Positions 19,720 to 27,307 of a stretch of 64,000 nt of DNA are shown piece after piece. The stretch is taken from contig CM069605.1 in NCBI GenBank assembly GCA_035771175.1, positions 22,646,288 to 22,710,287 of the forward strand, given 5' to 3'. The stretch comes from Paratinospora sagittata. Its lineage: Eukaryota; Streptophyta; Magnoliopsida; Ranunculales; Menispermaceae. The translations under genes were made by a program, and so were the position numbers. The notes under the pieces were generated by a model that saw only the letters and a program-made list of their open reading frames with translations, had not been told where the DNA came from and searched no databases. Positions within the stretch are counted from its first letter, which is position 1. Each line of letters begins with the position of its first letter.

Positions 19720-22700
19720 GTTAAGAGTGCAAGCAACATAAGATTTTCTACTCAGGGCATCAGCCACAACATTGGCCTTTCCGGGATGGTACTGGAGTTG
19801 AAAGTCATAATCTTTCAAGAATTCCAACCATCGTCGTTGGCGGAGGTTAAGGTCTCGCTGAGTGTATATGTACTTAAGACTCTTGTGATCCGAGAAGACC
19901 TCAAAGCGTTCACCGTATAGGTAATGACGCCATAACTTTAGTGCAAATACGACAGCGGCAAGTTCCAAGTCATGCGTTGGGTAATTACCCTCATGAATCT
20001 TCAGTTGTCTGGACACATATGCAACCACTTGGCCTTCTTGCATTAGCACGGCACCTAAGCCTTGGAGAGAGGCGTCGGTGTATAATGAAAATCCAATTGC
20101 ATTTCGTGGAGTGATAAGTACAGGTGCTGTCGTGAGGCATTTTTTCAATTCCTGAAATGATGCTTCACAGGCGGAATTCCAGATAAAGCGCACGTCTTTT
20201 CGAGTGAGTTTGGTCATAGGTTCAGCAATCTTGGAGAAATCCTTGATGAAGCGTCTGTAATAGCCAGCCAAACCAAGAAAACTCCTAATCTGAGTAACAG
20301 TGGTAGGCTGCTTCCAGTTTAAGACGGCTTCAACCTTAGAAGGATCGACCTCAATTCCATTGCCTGAAACCACATGGCCGAGGAATTGAACTCTCTGCGC
20401 CCAAAATTCGCACTTACTCAACTTGGCATACAGTTGGTGTCTTTGTAAGGTCTGGAGGACGATCTTCAAATGTAGTTTATGGTCGTCTTCGGTTGAGGAA
20501 TAGATCAAGATGTCGTCCACAAAAACCACCACAAATCGGTCTAAGTATAACCTGAATATGCGATTCATCAAATCCATGAATGCTGCAGGGGCGTTTGTTA
20601 GACCAAACGGCATAACTAAGAATTCGTAATGACCGTACCGAGTTCTGAACGCCGTCTTGGTGATGTCCGATTCTCGGATCCAGAGTTGGTGATAACCGGA
20701 CCGTAAATCAATCTTAGAGAAGTATTTGGCATCTCTAAGTTGGTCGAACAAGTCATCGATCCTGGGCAACGGATATCTGTTCTTGATGGTGACGTTATTC
20801 AACTTGCGATAATCGATGCAAAGTCGTAACGAACCATCCTTTTTGCGAACAAACAGAACTGGAGCGCCCCAGGGTGAAGAACTCTTTCGGATGAAGCCAT
20901 TACTCTCTAATTCCTTAAGTTGTTTGTCTAATTCGACCAGTTCAACATTTGACATTCTGTATGGTGGAATTGAGATAGGTCCTGTCCCAGGTATGAGGTT
21001 GATCTCAAAATCGAATTCCCTAACTGGAGGTAGACCAGGAAGGTCATTAAGAAAAACTGTTGGGAATTCAGATACGACTGGAACATCGCGTACTTCAGGA
21101 GGGTACAGAGCTGGTGATTCATTGTCGTTACCAAGAGACAACGCTCGAAGTTGTGACTTGAGAAGGGCAACTGTTGATTTGTGTATCCCTTGCCTTGTCC
21201 CCTGAATCTTAACAAACTCTCCTGTAGGCAAAGTTAACTGAACTTGCTTGTTCATACAGTCGATCTTTGCATTCAGTGGTGCCAGCCAGTCCATGCCGAG
21301 GATGATGTCGAAGTCTTCAAAATCCATTACAAAAAGATCGGCATATATTATCTGGTCAGACATTCGAAGCTCACATCGAGAGCACAGCAAAGTCACGTCA
21401 GTACCCGATCCGAATGGTGATGTGACATGGAGTGTGATGTTTGTGGGTTCAGGATGCAGGCCTAAATGTCTTACCAATGCTGATGATATAAAAGAATGCG
21501 TAGCACCTGAATCAAACAAAACATGCACCATGGTATTGAACAAAGGAAAGGTACCTTCGACGACATTATTGTCTGGGAGGGGTTGGTGAGCGATGGCATA
21601 TTCTCTGCCCTGATTCCGTGGACCCTGGTTCTGCTGGGTCTGCCTGGGTTGGGCATTAGCAGCAGGTGGTGCTTGTTGGACTGGAATAGCAGGAATAGGT
21701 TGCTGAAGGTGCGGACAAAGATGTTTCACATGGCCCTTCTGGCCGCAGTTGTAACAAGTCGGCCTGTACGGCTGATGGTTTTGCTGGCCATTCTGATTAT
21801 TGTGCTGGCCTTGTTGATTGTGGTGTCGGCCACCACCTCTGCCATTGCCGTTGCTACGGCCACCTCGTCCATAACGACCGCCACGGCCATGATTTCGGAA
21901 ACCCTGGTGGTTAGAGTTAAAAGGTTCAGCCGCAGGTGTTGTGGCTTCATTCGTCGAAACCGGGGCTGGGAGGGCTGGGTTGTGATTGTAGTAGGGCTTT
22001 TTCCTGTTGCCCTGTTGTGTGCCTTGTTGGAAAAATGTGGCAGGCCGTTTGCCCTTATTCAGTCGCTGTTCTTGTAAGAGCTTCTCTTGTTCAAAGCTCA
22101 TGGCCTTGTCAACAACCTCCTTGTAAATCTTGATGTCCAAGATCGATAAGGCTTGCCGAATGTCATGGCGAAGGCCATTATAAAATTTCTCGGACTTATC
22201 TCGCTCCGTTGAGATGGTGGAGAGAGAGTAGACAGATAATTCTTTGAATTTTCCAGCATATTCTCTGACGGTCATGGTGCCCTGATATAACTTAGCAAAT
22301 TCCTGGCGCTTCTGCTTTGTCACCGCGCTGGGAAAATATTCATCAATAAACATTGACTCAAACTGTTGCCAAGTCATATCTGCTATATTAACCCGTGGGT
22401 CTTCTTTCACTGTGAGCCACCATTTGTTTGCTCCACCAACAAGTTGGTAAGTTGCTAGTGGAATTTTGCGAGTCTCATCGACTCCCATTGCATCAAGAGC
22501 CTTCTTTGACTCATCTAGCCACTTTTGCACCTCATCAGGATCAATGGTGCCATCGAAAGTAAGAGGTTGTAGTCGCTTGTATTTAGTAATCTGATCGGTT
22601 TGAGCTTCCGACCCAAATTTTATAGGTGCTTGTACCGTGGCAACCTGACTGGCTGCAGTCTCACGAACGGCAGTTTCAACAGTGACCTTCATCGCCTCAA

Positions 22701-22896
22701 TAAATCCAGCGAAGAAGGTTTCAATGCTTGAAGGCATGGCAAAGGGTGCGGGTGGTGGTGGTATTGCCTGCCCAGATGTAGTGGCAGTGTCGGGTGTGGC
22801 CTGTGCTGTTGTCGGAGGCGGCGGTTCCTGAATCTCAGGAGGTGCCTCAACTGTGGGACGAACAGTACGTGGTCTTCCTCTCTTCCTGGTTTGCAT
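19717..22896 (-). CDS. gag-pol: Gag-protease-reverse transcriptase-RNase H polyprotein
   Basis: 1,059 aa. Residues 1-90 are a basic, Pro-rich N-terminus. Residues ~100-280 are the plant retrotransposon Gag core ('[17 protein letters not shown]', '[10 protein letters not shown]'). A Gly/Arg/Asn/Gln-rich stretch (~325-375) precedes one zinc knuckle C381-x2-C-x4-H-x4-C394. Aspartic protease has '[10 protein letters not shown]' with D462 of the DSG triad. RT spans ~640-830, with '[11 protein letters not shown]', '[12 protein letters not shown]' and the FVDD active site (D794, D795). Ty3-type RNase H follows with D941, E978, D1003 and D1046 ('ADALSR'). Start: the ATG at 22896 is the first after a splice-acceptor-like tract. 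Domain order and RT wording place it with Tekay/Del chromoviruses. The frame stops at a TAA just before integrase; everything before that appears uninterrupted. Confidence 0.96.
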   Translation of the reverse strand: MQTRKRGRPRTVRPTVEAPPEIQEPPPPTTAQATPDTATTSGQAIPPPPAPFAMPSSIETFFAGFIEAMKVTVETAVRETAASQVATVQAPIKFGSEAQTDQITKYKRLQPLTFDGTIDPDEVQKWLDESKKALDAMGVDETRKIPLATYQLVGGANKWWLTVKEDPRVNIADMTWQQFESMFIDEYFPSAVTKQKRQEFAKLYQGTMTVREYAGKFKELSVYSLSTISTERDKSEKFYNGLRHDIRQALSILDIKIYKEVVDKAMSFEQEKLLQEQRLNKGKRPATFFQQGTQQGNRKKPYYNHNPALPAPVSTNEATTPAAEPFNSNHQGFRNHGRGGRYGRGGRSNGNGRGGGRHHNQQGQHNNQNGQQNHQPYRPTCYNCGQKGHVKHLCPHLQQPIPAIPVQQAPPAANAQPRQTQQNQGPRNQGREYAIAHQPLPDNNVVEGTFPLFNTMVHVLFDSGATHSFISSALVRHLGLHPEPTNITLHVTSPFGSGTDVTLLCSRCELRMSDQIIYADLFVMDFEDFDIILGMDWLAPLNAKIDCMNKQVQLTLPTGEFVKIQGTRQGIHKSTVALLKSQLRALSLGNDNESPALYPPEVRDVPVVSEFPTVFLNDLPGLPPVREFDFEINLIPGTGPISIPPYRMSNVELVELDKQLKELESNGFIRKSSSPWGAPVLFVRKKDGSLRLCIDYRKLNNVTIKNRYPLPRIDDLFDQLRDAKYFSKIDLRSGYHQLWIRESDITKTAFRTRYGHYEFLVMPFGLTNAPAAFMDLMNRIFRLYLDRFVVVFVDDILIYSSTEDDHKLHLKIVLQTLQRHQLYAKLSKCEFWAQRVQFLGHVVSGNGIEVDPSKVEAVLNWKQPTTVTQIRSFLGLAGYYRRFIKDFSKIAEPMTKLTRKDVRFIWNSACEASFQELKKCLTTAPVLITPRNAIGFSLYTDASLQGLGAVLMQEGQVVAYVSRQLKIHEGNYPTHDLELAAVVFALKLWRHYLYGERFEVFSDHKSLKYIYTQRDLNLRQRRWLEFLKDYDFQLQYHPGKANVVADALSRKSYVACTLN

Positions 22897-22903
22897 TTTC
22901 TCA

Positions 22904-22925
22904 CTGGCAAGGAGAAAAGAAAACC
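22904..22925 (-). promoter_or_regulatory. Splice-acceptor-like tract just upstream of gag
   Basis: On the minus strand the tract reads TTTCTTTTCTCCTTGCCAG followed by TGAGAAAATG, so CAG lies 7 nt before the gag ATG, preceded by an almost pure pyrimidine run. This is a good match to a plant 3' splice site. No matching donor could be assigned with confidence. Splicing is an inference. Confidence 0.5.
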
Positions 22926-23676
22926 AAGATTAAGAAACTGTAGGCAAGTATAATGTTATAGTATGCTCAGCAACAATTTCGAGAGTACTGTAATATTAAA
23001 ATCACCTATTTTTCTAAGTAGAGTGTAAAGTTGTTGTTGAGGAATCAAAGAATCTTATATATCTCGTATGTGTGGCCATGGTGTAAAAACAAACAAGGTT
23101 AGAATGTCTAGATAATAAGTAGAAAACTTTGCAAGTATTTAAAATGATTTTGTTTTGGTGTTCGTGAACATACATATATTTCATTGAAAATCCATACGAG
23201 TCATAAGAATTCTAAGATTTGCCTCGGTAAATAGCCTGAACTAACGTTCTATCGCAAGCTTATGCATTCATACGCTTACTCTTAGTCTGTTCGATTATTA
23301 TCCAAGTTCGTATGTCCCATACCACATGAATTTAGTAATAAGGGTGTCAACCAAGTTAAGTTGTATGAACACGGTCTCTAAAAACATTGGCTGAATAGAA
23401 GTTCACTAATAGTATCGTCCAAATTTACTCGTCCCATACCGTGTAAACTTAGTGATAATATTAGTAATGCAACTTTCTCCAAATGTTTCTTTTCACACAA
23501 GGTCATGGGTTTTCTTACTTCCACATTTTATTTAGTATCATCCAATTTTGTTGTGTCCCATACCACTCCAAAGTTAGTGATACAAAAGAAAGGATGGTTG
23601 TAAGTCGGCCCACCAAAGATAGTCTTAAACAAAACATTTCATTCATATATAATAGAAAAATTTACATTGCCTGTAA
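22926..23676 (-). other. Non-coding spacer between the extra ORF and gag
   Basis: About 750 bp without a plausible coding frame. It holds three diverged copies of a ~120-bp unit (annotated separately) and otherwise AT-rich sequence. If gag is reached by splicing, this would be intron sequence. Confidence 0.7.
23290..23590 (-). repeat. Three diverged ~120-bp repeats in the spacer
   Basis: The motif 'gtcccatacc' occurs at 23314, 23431 and 23555 (spacing 117 and 124). Each copy is preceded by 'atcntccaantt'-like sequence and followed by 'ttagt(a/g)ata'. In element sense the shared core is GGTATGGGAC. The copies are clearly diverged, so the triplication is older than this insertion. Function unknown. 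Confidence 0.65.
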
Positions 23677-25308
23677 TCAATTTTGACGTTCTTGCCTACC
23701 ACCATTTCTTCGAGATCTACTGTTATGTACAGAATGACTACTAACAGAAGGTTGAGAGTTTGCGCGCTCTGCGTTGGAGTTTTGCAAACGAGTTAATACA
23801 TGATTGTGGCTCTCTTTCAGTGCAGCAATATTGGATGCCATTTCATCTAACCGTTCAAGTAGGTTAGTCGGTTGTCCCATTGGTGGTTGATGGGTTGGTT
23901 GTCTCGTAGGTGAAGGGTAGGCCATAGGCATTGGAGGAAAGTATTGGTTGTATGGGTGATTCATAGGTGGAACGTAGTTGTATTGATTGTGCGGAGATCC
24001 CCTAATCGGAACCCCTTGGATAATTTGGTTTGTTTGAGATGAAAAAGTTGGGAACAATGGGCTCATTGGAATGTTGGGTCCTCCAAGATTTGGTGAGGCC
24101 CAGTACTGTTGTTGTTGGTTTACAGCAACTTGTGGAACGGGCTGATACTGTACCGCAGAAGGTGGAACTCTTTGGTACGAAGTGTTGCCTTGAGTTTGTA
24201 CGTTCCAAGTTGGTGGATTTGCTTGCGTACCTTGTCTATCATGACTTTGTATAGGTGGATTTAGTGTGGCATATAATTCTTCGTCAGTAAGTGGTGGATC
24301 AATTGGATCAGTATTCAGGGCTGGGTCTGATGTAGGATTTGGATTTGAATCATTATTTGGGCCGTCTCTGACAGGCATCTTGCGTCGACATTTGCGAAGG
24401 CAACGCCCGTGCTTGTCCCTCATTCTTTCGGCAATTCTGTTTGTCGTGCCGAATACCTCTTCGTCAGTTACCCCTCCACTTGTGCCATAGGTCTTGAAGA
24501 TAGAGGATGCTGTAACTGGTTCAGTGATCAGCTTTGACGTTCCATCGAAAGTGTCAACGTTGGTCTCGTGAAGTATCCTCATAATCAAGATTCCGTAGCC
24601 GAGGAATTCCTTCTTTAAAGGGTTTTGAATCACTCTCAACATTTGTTGGATGATGATGTGTGGTAGAGAGACTTTTATGTTCTTCTCTATGCAATACAGC
24701 ACAAGGAGTTGGGCCCTTGACATAGTGCCCCTAGTGCCCCTTTCTGGCAAGATGTTGCCGTATACAATCTTTCCGAGGCCGACAAGAGATGGCTTAAGAT
24801 GATTGTTTGGAAGGTTGGTGTATGTTGATTGAGTGTATGGCTCTTTGGCGAGGGAATTGAACAGTTGTGCATTAGATTCTGCGATCGCCGCAACTGTCTG
24901 GGGGTCATGTGGATCAATAATCAGTTCCTCAATCGGAATCTCCAAAAGGCGAGCAATAATCGCGATATTGATAGGAATTGTCGTTCCCATGATTGTTGTC
25001 TCTAAGTGAGGGCTGATCGGATCTCCGTGAAGTCCCACGTAATTCATGGCTTCATAGAAGGATCTAACCAAGTTGTAAGAGACTTGACCCTCGACTTTGG
25101 TTATATTTAACCAATCCAGTGTTGCGAGTTTGTCATGAAGGATCGGACGGAGGCGGAGATCGCTATTGTCGATGCTCCTCATGGTCACAATCTCTCTTTT
25201 GGACAATTCCGTTAGTCTAGTGGGAATTGGTTCCCTACTAGTAGAAGTTGTTCCCTCCCTTGAGGTCATTCTTTTGCTGAAAGGAAAATAAATTTGTGTG
25301 AAAGACAC
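23677..25308 (-). CDS. Extra sense ORF upstream of gag, plant transposon-protein-like
   Basis: 543 codons, or 530 aa from Met14 (25269), which I prefer because it is the first ATG after a pyrimidine tract ending in CAG. Residues ~50-250 ('LVRSFYEAMNYV', 'IPINIAIIARLLEIP', 'RAQLLVLYCIEKNIKVSLP') resemble from memory the 'putative plant transposon protein' domain (Pfam PF20167) found in many plant retroelement-associated proteins of unknown function. A basic stretch (~293-314, 'RMRDKHGRCLRKCRRKMPVR') could be a nuclear signal. Residues ~320-480 are low-complexity Pro/Gln/Asn-rich. A short predicted coiled coil follows (~482-514, 'LLERLDEMASNIAALKES'), then an Arg-rich tail. There is no zinc knuckle and no enzymatic motif. 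It lies between the primer site and gag in the same sense, like ORF1 of Ogre elements, but here in a chromovirus. The frame is intact in a young copy, which suggests selection. Function unknown. Confidence 0.85.
   Translation of the reverse strand: MSFTQIYFPFSKRMTSREGTTSTSREPIPTRLTELSKREIVTMRSIDNSDLRLRPILHDKLATLDWLNITKVEGQVSYNLVRSFYEAMNYVGLHGDPISPHLETTIMGTTIPINIAIIARLLEIPIEELIIDPHDPQTVAAIAESNAQLFNSLAKEPYTQSTYTNLPNNHLKPSLVGLGKIVYGNILPERGTRGTMSRAQLLVLYCIEKNIKVSLPHIIIQQMLRVIQNPLKKEFLGYGILIMRILHETNVDTFDGTSKLITEPVTASSIFKTYGTSGGVTDEEVFGTTNRIAERMRDKHGRCLRKCRRKMPVRDGPNNDSNPNPTSDPALNTDPIDPPLTDEELYATLNPPIQSHDRQGTQANPPTWNVQTQGNTSYQRVPPSAVQYQPVPQVAVNQQQQYWASPNLGGPNIPMSPLFPTFSSQTNQIIQGVPIRGSPHNQYNYVPPMNHPYNQYFPPMPMAYPSPTRQPTHQPPMGQPTNLLERLDEMASNIAALKESHNHVLTRLQNSNAERANSQPSVSSHSVHNSRSRRNGGRQERQN
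25277..25295 (-). promoter_or_regulatory. Splice-acceptor-like tract upstream of the extra ORF
   Basis: On the minus strand the sequence reads TTTATTTTCCTTTCAG, then CAAAAGAATG. CAG precedes Met14 of the ORF by 7 nt, mirroring the arrangement before gag. It favours the ATG at 25269 over the one at 25308, which would lie upstream of the acceptor. Confidence 0.45.
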
Positions 25309-25310
25309 AA

Positions 25311-25893
25311 AATATATTCCTAATATTTTTAAGATTTATGCCTTGTCTTCTAGACATTATTTTCGAGTTTTCTGTTGATGTTTATGCCATCATGAAATTT
25401 TCTTCATTAGTGATTTGATGCATATATGTCGTATTCACCTATGAATGTATAGACATATCTCATCATAATTATATATATAGTTTTCATAAAGCAACTATAT
25501 ATATATATATATTGTTAAAATTTAGACTATATAAAAATCATATATAGTTATTTTTAATCTTAACTATATATAGAAGTCATATATATATATAGTTTTAGAT
25601 ATATCAAATTTTTTTTTTTTTTTCTTCGAATAAATAATTTTCGAAAAATAATTTTTTTTTTTTTTTTCGAATAAATAATTTTCGAATAGTAATTTTTTTT
25701 TTTTCTCGAATAAATAATTTTCGAAAAATAATTTTTTTTTCTTTTTTTTTTTTTTTTTTTTCGAATAAATAATTTTTGAAAAATAAAAATAACTACACAT
25801 ATAGTTTCTAATAAATTATGACTATATGTATATTTAAATCAATTATAGTTTCTTTCCCTAATTTGGTGGACTTGGGTGGGCCGTGGACCGTAC
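25311..25893 (-). other. AT-rich leader between primer site and extra ORF
   Basis: About 580 bp with no coding frame of interest. It contains a (TA)n run near 25494-25513, several 'tatatagtt' repeats (25480-25600) and the poly-T minisatellite at 25608-25786. In LTR elements this region would hold RNA packaging signals; none can be identified by eye. Confidence 0.7.
25608..25786 (-). repeat. Poly-T / CGAATAAATAATTTT minisatellite
   Basis: Four copies of CGAATAAATAATTTT start at 25626, 25668, 25707 and 25762. Each is preceded by a T run of 10-22 bases and mostly followed by 'cgaaaaataa'. Each copy is self-complementary (TTCGAA...TTCGAA-like), so it could fold into hairpins in the leader RNA. 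Homopolymer lengths here are also prone to sequencing error. Confidence 0.75.
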
Positions 25894-25905
25894 GCTCTGA
25901 TACCA
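25894..25905 (-). other. Primer-binding site for initiator-Met tRNA
   Basis: In element sense TGGTATCAGAGC, complementary to the 3' end of plant tRNA-iMet (...GCTCTGATACCA), lies 5 bp inside the 5' LTR boundary. This is the usual primer site of plant Ty3/gypsy chromoviruses. It fixes the orientation of the element. Confidence 0.95.
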
Positions 25906-26762
25906 TTAAATGTCACACCCCGCCCGAACGCGCCTAAACCGGCGGTACACTCTCGGACGGGGCGCGCATTTGGAACAATCATAATGGTAATAACAGAGTG
26001 CGCAGCGGAAATACGGTACACAGTACAAATCTGATTTCATATAATTCAGAATACTTTTGTACATAAAATGGTCAAGGGAACATACTCCCAAAATCCCCAA
26101 TGATTCATACAAAGGGTACAAAATGTGGGCCCCATAACCTGCACCCAGTCCACCCTAATTTCCTGTGAAAGATTTGATAATATTGGAGTGAGCTTAACGC
26201 GCTCAGTGGGTAAATAGTGCATGAGTATAACAATTAATAAAGCCTACTTCAATATCAAATATCTTAAATTACACATGTGAGCATCATAATCAATCAATAT
26301 GAATGTATGCATGACACCGTCACGTATTAATGGTTTGATGAGCGTACATCGCCTGAATTCATGTACAGGAACGATGCTCTGAATTCACGTACTGATGTCC
26401 CTCCCCGGGTGTAGCCGGGTTCTCATGTACGTCCTTCTCCAGAGAAATATAATGAATAGTGAGCAATGCTTCTAACTATTCTATGAGTCATAAACCATAT
26501 ACGTCCCTAGGTGGTGATATGTATGATGCCAATGCATGAACTGGTCTAGTTTACTGGTCTGGTCTTTCTTGACATTTAGACTGACTTTGGCAACGTCTTG
26601 TGAACCTTATCAGGGTCGGTATCACGACGTGCAAAGTTATAACATTCAGGTCATAACATTATTGACATAATGCAGTGTAAATGAATAGTAGACATAATAA
26701 TAATTGAATGTAAACTTTAATAAAAGTTATAAAACACGCAAACCTATGTTTCGTTCCCCACC

Positions 26763-26851
26763 TTCAGATCTGGTGCTTTTCTCCGGACAGAACTTCGTTG
26801 CACCGCTTTCAGATCTGGCGCTTTCCTCCGGACAGAACTTTGTTGCACCGC
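26763..26851 (-). repeat. 45-bp tandem duplication inside the 5' LTR
   Basis: Two copies, 26763-26806 and 26808-26851, equivalent to 17446-17534 in the other LTR and with the same internal differences. Confidence 0.85.
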
Positions 26852-26947
26852 ACCGGGAGTCTCAAAGACTAAAAACTTAGAATGTGTAGAAAGGAGAAGG
26901 AAAATCACAAGAGAAGGTGATTTGGTGTGAGAAATGAGAAATGAGGA

Positions 26948-26960
26948 GGTTTAGATTTTG
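26948..26960 (-). other. TATA-box deletion site in the 5' LTR
   Basis: The sequence here reads 'ggtttagattttg', where the 3' LTR has 'ggttt-cttatatag-agattttg' (17631-17652). Nine bp including the whole TATATAA are gone. Because both LTRs are copied from one template during reverse transcription, the difference must have arisen after insertion, unless it is an assembly error. Confidence 0.85.
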
Positions 26961-26962
26961 TG

Positions 26963-27227
26963 CGCCCGAACGTTCTGGCAGGCGCCTGAACGTTCTGGCA
27001 TGGCGCCTGAACGTTCTGGCAGGCGCCTAAACGTTCTGGCAGGCGCCTGAACGTTCTGGCATGGCGCCTGAACGTTCTGGCATGGCGCCTGAACGTTCTG
27101 GCAGGCGCCTGAACGTTCTGGCATGCCGCCTGAACGTTCTGGCATGCCGCCTGAACGTTCTGGCATGCCGCCTGAACGTTCTGGCATGCGCCTGAACGTT
27201 CTGGCATGCGCCTGAACGTTCGGGCGT
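26963..27227 (-). repeat. U3 minisatellite of the 5' LTR: 13 copies
   Basis: GAACGTTC-centred units of 20-21 bp run from 26968 to 27221. One unit is mutated to AAACGTTC (near 27029). Compared with the other LTR, the extra units are mainly the 'ggcatgccgcct' variant. The copy difference points to post-insertion slippage or unequal exchange. Confidence 0.88.
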
Positions 27228-27302
27228 TGCCCAAATAGTAAAAATTTCAAATAGTAATTTTTTTTTTTTTTTTTTTTTTTTTGTGAAATACAGGGTATTA
27301 CA

Positions 27303-27307
27303 TTGCA
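27303..27307. repeat. Target site duplication TTGCA (right copy)
   Basis: TTGCA follows the LTR terminus '...gggtattaca' and matches 16589-16593. The interrupted monomer resumes directly after it. Confidence 0.97.

Larger units (their letters stand above)
16594..27302 (-). mobile_element. Full-length Ty3/gypsy LTR retrotransposon, Tekay/Del chromovirus type
   Basis: A 10,709-bp element on the minus strand with TG...CA LTRs, TSD, primer site for initiator-Met tRNA, polypurine tract, and gag-protease-RT-RNase H-integrase order (integrase last, hence Ty3/gypsy). The integrase C-terminus looks like a group-II chromodomain and the RT reads like the Tekay/Del clade. It is unusually rich for this clade: an extra sense ORF lies between the primer site and gag. 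Three features argue that this copy is defective: an in-frame TAA between RNase H and integrase, loss of the TATA box from the 5' LTR, and possible dependence on splicing. Near-identical LTRs say the insertion is recent. Clade assignment is from recognised motifs, not from a tree. Confidence 0.95.
25911..27302 (-). repeat. 5' LTR of the element (right on the map)
   Basis: 1,392 bp, with termini TGTAATACCC at 27302 and GGGGTGTGACA at 25911. This LTR would drive transcription of the element. It is longer than its partner because the U3 array has 13 rather than 10 units, partly offset by a 9-bp deletion that removes the TATA box and by a different poly-T tract. Elsewhere I found a single substitution against the other LTR. 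Confidence 0.96.

Noticed and set aside
21523..22077. A 184-codon plus-strand frame opposite gag
   Set aside because: It is antisense shadow of the Gly/Asn/Arg-rich gag region and zinc knuckle. The opposite strand has an unmistakable polyprotein. Other antisense frames over pol (18955-19524, 20816-21589) were dismissed for the same reason.
25564..25800. Lys-rich 78-codon frame in the leader
   Set aside because: It simply reads the poly-T/poly-A minisatellite.
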